From IMG/VR virus record IMGVR_UViG_3300025759_000312, positions 1-34,729 of that record: a DNA stretch of 34,729 bases, one strand, 5' to 3'. This document shows positions 7,893-14,129 of this stretch, one piece after another (position 1 is the stretch's first letter; every line of letters starts with the position of its first letter). The notes below the pieces were generated by a model that ran no database searches, had not been told where the DNA came from, and worked only from the letters and a program-made list of their open reading frames with translations. The position numbers were made by a program, and so were the translations under genes. This DNA comes from a virus.

Positions 7893-8014
7893 AACATCGG
7901 ACGAACCCATGGTCGCGTCGCCCTTTGGTGCTACCCTGGGGGCTGAAATACATCATCGACCTAGAGGGTCTCTAATGTTACTGACGAATGACAACGACAC
8001 AATCGCCCGATGTT
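7893..8014 (-). ncRNA. Candidate structured leader RNA or small RNA
   Basis: The two ends pair over 12 bp: 8014-8003 (AACATCGGGCGA on the minus strand) with 7904-7893 (TCGTCCGATGTT). One pair is G-U on the minus strand but would be A-C on the plus strand, which argues for minus-strand transcription. The predicted transcription start of the promoter at 8022-8049 falls right at the stem base. Inside are GACC-CTCTA-GGTC and GCCC/GGGC pairing segments. It matches no RNA family I know. It could be a riboswitch-like leader of the 7881 gene or an independent RNA; no U-run terminator follows it. Confidence 0.5.
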
Positions 8015-8021
8015 TTGTTGT

Positions 8022-8049
8022 ATTATATATGTTTTTGGTCTAAGGTCAA
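8022..8049 (-). promoter_or_regulatory. Sigma70-like promoter for the leader RNA
   Basis: TTGACC (8049-8044), 16-nt spacer, TATAAT (8027-8022). It overlaps the stop codon of the aminotransferase gene. The expected start is about 8015, one base before the 12-bp terminal stem of the leader RNA. Confidence 0.7.
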
Positions 8050-9110
8050 CCTTTGTTGAAATATTGCTTGACCAGTTTGATTATTTTGCCAACCTCGGCA
8101 TCCTTCATAAAAGGCGACAAAGGAAGATTGCAGGTGTTGTTTGATAACCTTTTTGACATTGGCAGGACCTTGCCCGTGCCAAAAATCTCACTCCAATTGG
8201 TCACGTAGGTGAAGCGAGCTTCGACACCGTTGTCCTTCATGTATCTAATGAATTTTTCTCGTTTATCTACTTCTAATGGTATCTTGTGGTATGAGCTCTC
8301 GCAATAGGCTCTGTGTTTGATGAACCTGATGGGTAGGTGTTCTAGTTCAGCCCACACGCGTCTTATAATGGTTTGCCTGCGTTTCTGCCATTTACACAAA
8401 TGTTTAAAACCGGCATGGGCTAGTCCACACTGCAATTCTTGTCCTGCCCCTCTAAAACCCAGCATCTCAGACTTGCTGTATCTTGACCTTGCGGGTTTTC
8501 CTAGATTTATGGCACAGTCTATTCTGTGTGCCAGTTGTTTGTTGTCAGTGGCTATGATTCCTGCGAATCCTCTCGTGCCCATCGGTTTTCCACCACCGAA
8601 AGCGAATATCGACACATCACCGAAGAACCCGTCATTCCTGCCCTTGTATTTGGCACCAAGACTCTGACTGCAGTCCGCGATAATTTTGCCCTTGAATTTT
8701 GATCTGACTTTGTCATAGTCTACCACATTGCCGTTGTAGTTGACCAGCATCAAGGCTTCACAATTCTTTGGTATTTTATCAACGTCGATCAACATGTCTT
8801 CATCACAGTCAAAGAACACAGGTTTACACAAAGTAATGAATGGATTGGCACAGGCTTCGTAATTGTATCCTGCGATAGCAACCTTCTTTCCAATCAGGTC
8901 CAAGGCGTAGATGGCCGCCCAAATGGCGCCTGTCCCGCTTATAGTGGCGAAGGCATACTTCCTTCCTGTGATTTCCTTTATGCTATCTTCTAACTTTTTT
9001 GTGTATGGACCGTTGGTGTCCAGACCATTCCGCATTATGTCTTTGTAAACCGCGTCGTACTCTTTCTGTAAAGAAACATATTGTTCTTTATATTTTTTTT
9101 GTTGGATCAT
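8046..9110 (-). CDS. DegT/DnrJ/EryC1/StrS-family PLP aminotransferase
   Basis: 354 residues, normal length for the family. The PLP-binding region is visible: IIADCSQSLGAKYKG (Asp146 contacting the pyridine nitrogen) and SIFAFGGGKPMGTRG, with Lys175 in the place of the Schiff-base lysine; family members use such enzymes to aminate keto-sugars. In a phage this usually serves synthesis of an amino sugar for surface glycans or virion decoration, or nucleotide-sugar conversion. No partner dehydratase or epimerase is seen here, so the substrate would come from the host. Start at ATG 9110, eight bases after the stop codon of the gene above. Confidence 0.85.
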   Translation of the reverse strand: MIQQKKYKEQYVSLQKEYDAVYKDIMRNGLDTNGPYTKKLEDSIKEITGRKYAFATISGTGAIWAAIYALDLIGKKVAIAGYNYEACANPFITLCKPVFFDCDEDMLIDVDKIPKNCEALMLVNYNGNVVDYDKVRSKFKGKIIADCSQSLGAKYKGRNDGFFGDVSIFAFGGGKPMGTRGFAGIIATDNKQLAHRIDCAINLGKPARSRYSKSEMLGFRGAGQELQCGLAHAGFKHLCKWQKRRQTIIRRVWAELEHLPIRFIKHRAYCESSYHKIPLEVDKREKFIRYMKDNGVEARFTYVTNWSEIFGTGKVLPMSKRLSNNTCNLPLSPFMKDAEVGKIIKLVKQYFNKG

Positions 9111-9118
9111 TTTTTTAC

Positions 9119-9649
9119 CTACTTATTGATATCAACACCTAGCATTTGAAAATGTTGATCTAAGGTAAGTGACTCTAGATCGATTATGTTTCCGTTTACA
9201 CTCCTTATGCTCCTTGTGTAACCTGCCGACACGTATCTCCTGAACGGGTACTGCCAGTTACCTGACTGTTGCCAGTCGCCCTCCAGGGTGTGCTTGTCGG
9301 CATCACTGATCATGCACAGGGGCATCTGTAGTGCCTGCTCCGCCGTGATCAATCCCTGTAGGTATGCGTTGATGATCCTGTTCTGTGGTATCACATGTTC
9401 CAGGTGTTGCTTTCCCTCTATGCCGTCAGCCCTGTAGTGGTAGCCCATGGGTGCCAACTGCTTCTGCATGGATCTCACATATAAGACGAGTGAAGTCTTG
9501 ATGTGCTTCTTGGTGCCCTGGCTCCATCGGTCATCGAACAGGTCCTGCTTCATGTGGTCTATGTATTCCGCTAGTTCTGACAGCGCTGGTTTGGTCTTCG
9601 ACTTGAACGTTATCTCTGGTATGTTAGTGAGGTTTTGGTAGTCTATCAT
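9119..9649 (-). CDS. Unknown protein with a possible HNH-like motif
   Basis: 176 residues. QHLEHVIPQNRI (residues 81-92) followed by a later MPLCMISDADKHTLEG resembles the beta-beta-alpha core of HNH/His-Me nucleases, in which the first His-containing strand reads (D/E)H(I/V)xP and an Asn/His lies later. No zinc-binding cysteines are present and the match is by eye only, so this may be a coincidence. The protein overlaps the small upstream gene by 26 nt. Confidence 0.55.
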   Translation of the reverse strand: MIDYQNLTNIPEITFKSKTKPALSELAEYIDHMKQDLFDDRWSQGTKKHIKTSLVLYVRSMQKQLAPMGYHYRADGIEGKQHLEHVIPQNRIINAYLQGLITAEQALQMPLCMISDADKHTLEGDWQQSGNWQYPFRRYVSAGYTRSIRSVNGNIIDLESLTLDQHFQMLGVDINK

Positions 9650-9821
9650 GGAACTGCTCCCTTGTTATGTTTGGCATCCATTCCAGTTCGACCGCTTCCG
9701 CTCCCCAGTCGTGCTTCTCCTGGACTGATTCCAATATCATGTTGTATGGTAGGCACAGCCACCAAGTCTCGGTCTTGCCTGACTTGGTGACCAGCATCTT
9801 GTATACTTGCTCTTTGCCCAT
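9624..9821 (-). CDS. Small unknown protein
   Basis: 65 residues (MGKEQVYKMLVTKSGKTETW), Trp- and Glu-rich. Its ATG shares one base with the stop of the ParB-like gene (TAATG), so it is translationally coupled; this frame is preferred over an overlapping one starting at 9891 for that reason. Function unknown. Confidence 0.65.
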   Translation of the reverse strand: MGKEQVYKMLVTKSGKTETWWLCLPYNMILESVQEKHDWGAEAVELEWMPNITREQFHDRLPKPH

Positions 9822-10912
9822 TACTTCTTGTACTTGTTGAACGCGGTCTGTGCCTCAGACTCAGGCGAGATGTTGCCATCCTTGATGCCAACGTTTACCT
9901 GCTGAATGAAACTGGGCTCGAAACCCTCAGGCTGTTCGATCTCGTAGATCTCCTTCAGCACGTGGGCCATGGCCACCGGTGCGTCCCAACCAGTACCGTT
10001 GGCGTGTTGCCACTGCCTCTTGCTGGCTGTGTGTATCAGTGTGGCACTGGCACAGGCCTGCTTGGCCGCCGATAACAGGCACTTCATCCAGTCATTGGGC
10101 AACCTGTGTAACCTGCCCGCTGATAGTTCATACTGTTTCATCAGGCCTATGAAGAGGCCCTGGTTGATCTCTCCACCGTCCTCATTGGGGAATGTCTCTA
10201 GTATGGCCTGTAGGGCACTGATTAATCCGTCCCTGCCCGCCATGGTCAACCCCTTGTAGGCGTAGTCGAAGTGTGAGAAGTAGTGTTGGTTCGGTCCTCT
10301 CTTGTTTGCGGAGTTCCTCACCCTCTTGGGTTCAAGGTCAATACCCACAAGGTCGAACGCGTCCTGCACCTGTCGTGCCTTCCATGGTCTGCCCTCTGGG
10401 TCAGTCTCGCCCATCTTGTATCTGTGTAACAGCACACGGTGAATCTCTTCCGTGCCCGCTCTCAATATTCCTGTGTCGTTGACGATCTCGAATGCTATGG
10501 CGTCGAAAGCCGGTTCGTCCGTTTCAACTATGGTCACGGGTATTGTCGTGAATCCCAACAGGGCCAAAGATACTGCCCTGTGTTGTCCATCGAAAATGTA
10601 CAAGGTCTTACTTCCTGATCTCCTAACGGCAGAAACTGGAGTACAGACCCTTGGGTCAAACTTCCTCATGATGTTCATGACGTGAGCCGCCCTGACATCT
10701 CTCTGTACCGAATAGTTGAACGCGAAGTCCTCCAACGGATGTGCTTCAACGCCCATAGGCAGTGTGAATCCCTGATCCAGTTTGTTTTTTAAATTGATTT
10801 TTGCTTCATCGTACCTCTTTGACCAGTTTGGTACGTCCTCTGGTGCTTCTCTCTTGACTTCTTCAACAACGTCAAGGAGCATTCTTACTTTAGTGTTTTC
10901 TCTTGTAGTCAT
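9821..10912 (-). CDS. ParB/sulfiredoxin-fold protein
   Basis: 363 residues. Residues 70-135 hold the ParB-like nucleotide-binding domain: SVQRDVRAAHVMNIMRKFDP, then IFDGQHRAVSLALLGFTTIP, in which DGQHR (108-112) is the characteristic box of ParB/Srx folds (usually GxxR or DGxHR). The C-terminal part is helical and unassigned. Phage proteins with this fold have been linked to DNA binding, nuclease or CTP/ATP-dependent switching; which applies cannot be told here. Upstream is a sigma70-like promoter and an AGGAGAT ribosome binding site. Confidence 0.8.
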   Translation of the reverse strand: MTTRENTKVRMLLDVVEEVKREAPEDVPNWSKRYDEAKINLKNKLDQGFTLPMGVEAHPLEDFAFNYSVQRDVRAAHVMNIMRKFDPRVCTPVSAVRRSGSKTLYIFDGQHRAVSLALLGFTTIPVTIVETDEPAFDAIAFEIVNDTGILRAGTEEIHRVLLHRYKMGETDPEGRPWKARQVQDAFDLVGIDLEPKRVRNSANKRGPNQHYFSHFDYAYKGLTMAGRDGLISALQAILETFPNEDGGEINQGLFIGLMKQYELSAGRLHRLPNDWMKCLLSAAKQACASATLIHTASKRQWQHANGTGWDAPVAMAHVLKEIYEIEQPEGFEPSFIQQVNVGIKDGNISPESEAQTAFNKYKK

Positions 10913-10989
10913 ATTGATCTCCTATTGGTTAATATGATGTATCCATAGGCGATGTCCAACAATAGGACGATTCCTAAAAATACTCTATT

Positions 10990-11017
10990 ATTATAGCAGA
11001 TTTGTATGTAAAGTCAA
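10990..11017 (-). promoter_or_regulatory. Sigma70-like promoter for the ParB-like operon
   Basis: TTGACT (11017-11012), 16-nt spacer, TATAAT (10995-10990), followed by a leader of about 70 nt with AGGAGAT before the ATG at 10912. It drives the 10912-9119 genes. Confidence 0.75.
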
Positions 11018-11018
11018 C

Positions 11019-11231
11019 CTACGCAGAATTGACGTCTTGCTTGAGTTCGCAGGTGTGGCCGTTCTTCTCTATGATGTATCCCACATTCCGCATGCCGTCC
11101 AACAGGGCCCTTTCCTTCTGGGCCGCCACAGTCATGCACTCGTGCATGGTATCGTAGTATTTCATGGGATCTTGCTGGAAAACGGTACATGGGTTGCCCA
11201 GGGCACAGATTATGACGACTACCTTGAACAT
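11019..11231 (-). CDS. Small exported Cys-containing protein, paralogue of the 12355 gene
   Basis: 70 residues: MFKVVVIICALGNPCTVFQQ, a short hydrophobic N-terminus, then YYDTMHECMTVAAQ and GHTCEL. It shares layout with the protein at 12355-12564 (MFK start, hydrophobic segment, Cys, Y-x-T-x-x-E-C, C-terminal Cys-Glu). Both are likely periplasmic, disulfide-bonded. Function unknown. Confidence 0.65.
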   Translation of the reverse strand: MFKVVVIICALGNPCTVFQQDPMKYYDTMHECMTVAAQKERALLDGMRNVGYIIEKNGHTCELKQDVNSA

Positions 11232-11239
11232 ACTGATAG

Positions 11240-11524
11240 TTACCTCATACGCCGTTTGCCCAGTAGGTCCCGTACGGTGTCCTTGCAGGCGTCATGCCAG
11301 TATTTCCCTGATTCACGCAGTGTGTCGTTGGCTGTCCTCAACTTCTCCATGATCCTCTCCACCTGTCGGTGCTTGGCTCGGGTGAGTGGTCTGGATTGCT
11401 CCTGTGCCTTGTCGATGATGTCCAACACCTTGTCTATGTCGGGACAGGTGATGTCTGGAACTCGGGGGGCTTTCTTACGTATTCGCGACCAGTAGGTGGT
11501 TCGCTTCCTTGGTTTGATTGGCAA
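11240..11524 (-). CDS. Small basic unknown protein with TTG start
   Basis: 94 residues. The start is TTG at 11524, supported by AAGGGAG seven bases upstream; a late-type TAAATA lies 21 nt before it (11551-11546). Sequence is basic and helical (MPIKPRKRTTYWSRIRKKAP, then IMEKLRTANDTLRESGKYW). No family recognised. Confidence 0.65.
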   Translation of the reverse strand: MPIKPRKRTTYWSRIRKKAPRVPDITCPDIDKVLDIIDKAQEQSRPLTRAKHRQVERIMEKLRTANDTLRESGKYWHDACKDTVRDLLGKRRMR

Positions 11525-11583
11525 TAGCGTCTCCCTTGATGCAGTTATTTACTGACCATGGAGTGCTTAATGAAGTGCTAGTA

Positions 11584-11751
11584 TTACTTAATACCGTGAC
11601 GCTTCTCGTGTTTGCGATGTCCTTGGTGTCTGCCCATGTAGTACTCACCGGGCTCGTAGTCCCAGACCTTGCCGTGGTGTCCACGCCAATCCGCCCAGGC
11701 CATCCTCAGTCTCACCAGCATCTTCACTAATGGGTTGTGGCTAACTTTCAC
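11584..11751 (-). CDS. Small basic protein, probable GTG start
   Basis: 55 residues from a GTG at 11751, three bases past the stop of the upstream gene; an ATG 27 bases further in is an alternative. The segment MAWADWRGHHGKVWDYEPGE is rich in Trp, His and Gly, and the tail (GRHQGHRKHEKRHGIK) is very basic. Chosen over the Ser/Thr-rich alternative frame, which lacks natural composition. Confidence 0.5.
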   Translation of the reverse strand: MKVSHNPLVKMLVRLRMAWADWRGHHGKVWDYEPGEYYMGRHQGHRKHEKRHGIK

Positions 11752-11756
11752 TGTGC

Positions 11757-11963
11757 TTATTTCCCTAACTTCTTTTTTCTTCCCAATGGTAGATCTTGTA
11801 CCTTGGAGTAGTGTCCGCCCTTCTTGGCCTCCCATTCCACAGTGATCTGCCGACTCTTGGAGTTAGCCTGGTATGACTTCACTGCTTTCTTGAATGATGT
11901 TGCCTCGACGTCCTTGCTCTCACCGCCATCTATTATTGTGAATTTTCTCATTTTTGTTGTCAT
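11757..11963 (-). CDS. Small unknown early protein
   Basis: 68 residues (MTTKMRKFTIIDGGESKDVE), Lys-rich with a Gly/His segment (EWEAKKGGHYSKVQ). The start at 11963 is decided by the promoter: the -10 box ends 7 nt before it, so the longer frame from 12002 would lie upstream of the transcription start. Function unknown. Confidence 0.65.
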   Translation of the reverse strand: MTTKMRKFTIIDGGESKDVEATSFKKAVKSYQANSKSRQITVEWEAKKGGHYSKVQDLPLGRKKKLGK

Positions 11964-11970
11964 ACAAACT

Positions 11971-11998
11971 ATTTTATCTATTTCTGCGAAAAAGTCAA
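11971..11998 (-). promoter_or_regulatory. Sigma70-like promoter, leaderless start
   Basis: TTGACT (11998-11993), 16-nt spacer, TAAAAT (11976-11971), then 7 nt to the ATG at 11963. Confidence 0.65.
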
Positions 11999-12015
11999 CC
12001 AAATGGTGACGGGGT

Positions 12016-12045
12016 TTGACATTTTGTCAGAAGTGTGTTTAAATA
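12016..12045 (+). promoter_or_regulatory. Probable promoter of the tmRNA
   Basis: TTGACA (12016-12021), 18-nt spacer, TAAATA (12040-12045), on the plus strand. The -10 also fits the phage late motif, so both host and late polymerase might use it. Transcription would start near 12052, just before the first tmRNA helix strand. Confidence 0.5.
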
Positions 12046-12049
12046 CTGA

Positions 12050-12345
12050 TGTAAATGTTGATTGACACGGAATAAACATTTCGGACGTCGGGGCAGTACC
12101 GACCAGCTCCACCAATTATTACTAGGTGGCTTATGTAAACCCTTCCGGGGCTGACATAGTATCGACGGGTGTGTAAAGGTGTCAGGAGTTTGCCCTGTAG
12201 GCACGAGGTTACGTCCAGTTTTTAAATGCAAACAAAAAAGCATTAGGTTTTGCTGACCTAACAGTTGGCATGACTGAAATGAGATTAGCGGCGTAATAAC
12301 CGTTGATCACGGGGTCTGGCCCACCTGGCAACAGAACGGGCCATA
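12050..12345 (+). ncRNA. ssrA: Circularly permuted (two-piece) tmRNA
   Basis: The gene order is acceptor piece first, coding piece second. The acceptor piece ends at CAGCTCC-ACCA (12104-12114, CCA encoded); its T-stem is GTCGG/CCGAC (12087-12091/12099-12103). A 32-nt spacer follows (12115-12146) and would be removed. The coding piece starts GGGGCTG (12147-12153), which pairs with CAGCTCC over 7 bp including the third-position G-U that specifies alanine, then has the conserved ATCGACGGG. TGACAC (12063-12068) pairs with GTGTCA (12179-12184), joining the pieces as helix P2. The tag frame is at 12228-12299, and a TGGCCC/GGGCCA hairpin (12317-12322/12338-12343) closes the 3' end. Role: frees stalled ribosomes and tags nascent chains. 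End positions are approximate. Confidence 0.88.
12228..12299 (+). other. tmRNA tag reading frame
   Basis: Begins at resume codon GCA (12228-12230) and encodes 22 residues starting ANKKALGFADLT and ending MRLAA, followed by tandem TAA stops (12294-12299). The LAA end is the classic ClpXP/ClpAP degron. The tag is longer than the usual 10-16 residues. Confidence 0.85.
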
Positions 12346-12354
12346 ACTAATAGT

Positions 12355-12564
12355 ATGTTCAAATTGTTTGCAGTCATGTGTTTCCTGGTCAACGGCGCGG
12401 TGGAGTGCACCGGCTACGACGACAGCGAGGGCAAGATATACCAGACTTTATCGGAGTGCGAGCGGGACGCCCAGTACAGGTTCTACGGACTCACGGACAT
12501 ATTCACCCGTTATCAACAGCCTTACGAACAGATCGTCATAGGCTGTGAAGAGATCACTGATTAA
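12355..12564 (+). CDS. Small exported Cys-containing protein next to the tmRNA
   Basis: 69 residues: MFKLFAVMCFLVNGAVECTG, a short signal-like segment, then IYQTLSECERDAQYRF and VIGCEEITD. It is a paralogue of the 11019-11231 protein on the other strand. It begins about 10 nt after the tmRNA and has no own promoter that I can see, so it may be read from the tmRNA transcript. It overlaps the end of the convergent 12561 gene by 4 nt. Confidence 0.65.
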   Translation: MFKLFAVMCFLVNGAVECTGYDDSEGKIYQTLSECERDAQYRFYGLTDIFTRYQQPYEQIVIGCEEITD

Positions 12565-13796
12565 CTTAAAGTATTACTAGATTCGTTTAGATCCAGGGCC
12601 CTGGCTATACGGTCACGGTCCTCTTGATTCATGTTGTTCAGCAGGGTCTCACTCTGTGTGTAGATGGTCCTGTTGGCGGTCGTGATGCCCAACTGTTCAC
12701 AGGCTTTGGTTATGACCTGTTCCGCTGTCAACGGATCAAATCCTGTGGTGTCTATCCTCGCGTCACGCTTGGCCTTGTCGGCGACCGCTATAAGATCCAG
12801 AGAATCCCTCACGTCCGGCAGTCCGGAGTCTGTGTAAACCTGGTCGATGATCGCGCTACGGTCGGAATCCGTCTGCGTGGTGTAGATGGGGTTGAGGTTG
12901 CGGAAGTTCTGTTCGTAGTTCTCGTAGTATTCCTGCCACTCCGGGGTCTGGGCCACCTTGGCCAGCAGTGTGGCCATCTCTCGGTTGCTGGCCAGTCCGG
13001 TGTTTGACTGCACATCCAGAAGGTTCTGTAGATAAGTCCTGATGCCTGTTAAGTTGGTGTGCTCCAGTGATACCTGCGTGTTGACCTTCTCCCTGCCATC
13101 CAGCAGTTGTGTCCTCTTTGTGAGGTATGGTTCTGAAGCGAGGGCGTTGTTGAAGTTCGTGTGTGCGGTGGCCACCGCGGTGGCGAAGGTGTCCAAGGTC
13201 TGTTGGAAGTCCGTTGAGTCATCTCGAGTGCTTTGTATGAATGCTTTGAGGTCATCGTATGCTGTCTCCAGTGCGGTCTCTGTGGCGAGGTTGGCGTTGT
13301 TGATGAAGGTGATGGCGTCCTTAAGCATGGTGAACGCCGGCTGTGTGCTGTCCTCCGTGGTCAGCAGTATGTTGTTGATGGTGCCTAGGTGGTCATTGAT
13401 GCCCTTGTTTATGTCACTGGCGGGGACACCGTAGAACAATGGTACGATTCCCTGCACTGACTGCACACTGCCCAGTATCTCTGAGAATGTGCCCGCGGTC
13501 GGGTTTGGTACGCCCGTGTCCACTGGCAGTATGCTCCCGTCTATGATGCTGGCCGTGTGCCTGATGAGGTCTCCCAATGTCCTGCCCAGGTTGAGGTATG
13601 CGATGTTGTTGATTGTGTTCTTCAAGTCATTCTTCTGTGATGTGGTCAGCACGGTGTTTGAGGCGATAGTGGAATCCAGTTCGAAGCTCTTGGTGACCCA
13701 TCCCGTCTTTAGATCATTGACCGCGTTCTCTACGGCCTGGTTGGAGAAGTTGGGTGAGAGTCCCACCAGTGTCTTAAGTCCTTTGTTCACTGTCAT
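12561..13796 (-). CDS. Unknown probable virion protein
   Basis: 411 residues, no signal peptide or membrane segment, rich in Asn, Thr, Leu and Asp with long helical stretches (e.g. DLKAFIQSTRDDSTDFQQTL). It starts at ATG 13796 with GGGAGGA upstream, 2 nt after the PAAR stop, so it is co-translated with the tail-tip gene and is probably a tail or virion component. No family recognised. Confidence 0.75.
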   Translation of the reverse strand: MTVNKGLKTLVGLSPNFSNQAVENAVNDLKTGWVTKSFELDSTIASNTVLTTSQKNDLKNTINNIAYLNLGRTLGDLIRHTASIIDGSILPVDTGVPNPTAGTFSEILGSVQSVQGIVPLFYGVPASDINKGINDHLGTINNILLTTEDSTQPAFTMLKDAITFINNANLATETALETAYDDLKAFIQSTRDDSTDFQQTLDTFATAVATAHTNFNNALASEPYLTKRTQLLDGREKVNTQVSLEHTNLTGIRTYLQNLLDVQSNTGLASNREMATLLAKVAQTPEWQEYYENYEQNFRNLNPIYTTQTDSDRSAIIDQVYTDSGLPDVRDSLDLIAVADKAKRDARIDTTGFDPLTAEQVITKACEQLGITTANRTIYTQSETLLNNMNQEDRDRIARALDLNESSNTLS

Positions 13797-13798
13797 GG

Positions 13799-14095
13799 TT
13801 ATCCTCCCGCGAACACGTTGGGTGCGCCCTGTATCATGGCACCCGCATCCGTGCTGTCGCCCACACGGGCCACTGGCGTGCCCTCGGCGAACACTGTGCT
13901 TGAACCACGGTTAATATTTGCATCATGAAAAACACATATGGTTTCCCCGATCGTGTGTGGGGCGCACATGTCTCCGGGTCTGGCCACTGCGATGCCATTG
14001 GAGAACACAGTGAACTGTGACGCTATCACGGGCACTGTGGGTGTACAACCGTGTCCTGTCGCGGCTAGATCTTTGTTCCTTGAAATCTGTGGCAT
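13799..14095 (-). CDS. PAAR-domain tail-tip protein
   Basis: 98 residues, the whole being one PAAR domain: repeated P-A-A-R-like turns (VIASQFTVFSNGIAVARPGD and VFAEGTPVARVGD), with conserved His and Cys near the N-terminus (GHGCTP) and in CAPHTIGETICVFHDANI that bind the metal ion at the tip. PAAR proteins cap the central spike of contractile tails and puncture the outer membrane. A late-type TAAATA stands 7 nt before its ATG. Confidence 0.88.
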   Translation of the reverse strand: MPQISRNKDLAATGHGCTPTVPVIASQFTVFSNGIAVARPGDMCAPHTIGETICVFHDANINRGSSTVFAEGTPVARVGDSTDAGAMIQGAPNVFAGG

Positions 14096-14102
14096 TATGG
14101 AG

Positions 14103-14108
14103 TATTTA
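14103..14108 (-). promoter_or_regulatory. Late-type promoter TAAATA before PAAR, leaderless spacing
   Basis: TAAATA at 14108-14103 and 7 nt to the ATG at 14095; no Shine-Dalgarno site fits in between. Confidence 0.6.
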
Positions 14109-14129
14109 TTGCGACGGAAAACAGCCCTA

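Noticed and set aside
7939-7960. GGGGCTGA...ATCGACC on the plus strand, like the start of a tmRNA coding piece
   Set aside because: No CAGCTCCACCA acceptor end precedes or follows, no tag frame follows, and the terminal stem of the region pairs better on the minus strand.
10913-10990. Hydrophobic reading frame (FLGIVLLLDIAYGYIILTN) on the minus strand before the ParB-like gene
   Set aside because: No ATG, GTG or usable TTG start; it lies in the leader behind the promoter.
12003-12243. Minus-strand reading frame across the tmRNA region
   Set aside because: Composition is unnatural and it runs through the conserved tmRNA helices on the other strand.
13049-13434. Open frames on both strands within the 411-residue gene
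   Set aside because: Shadow frames of a gene with strong start and natural composition.
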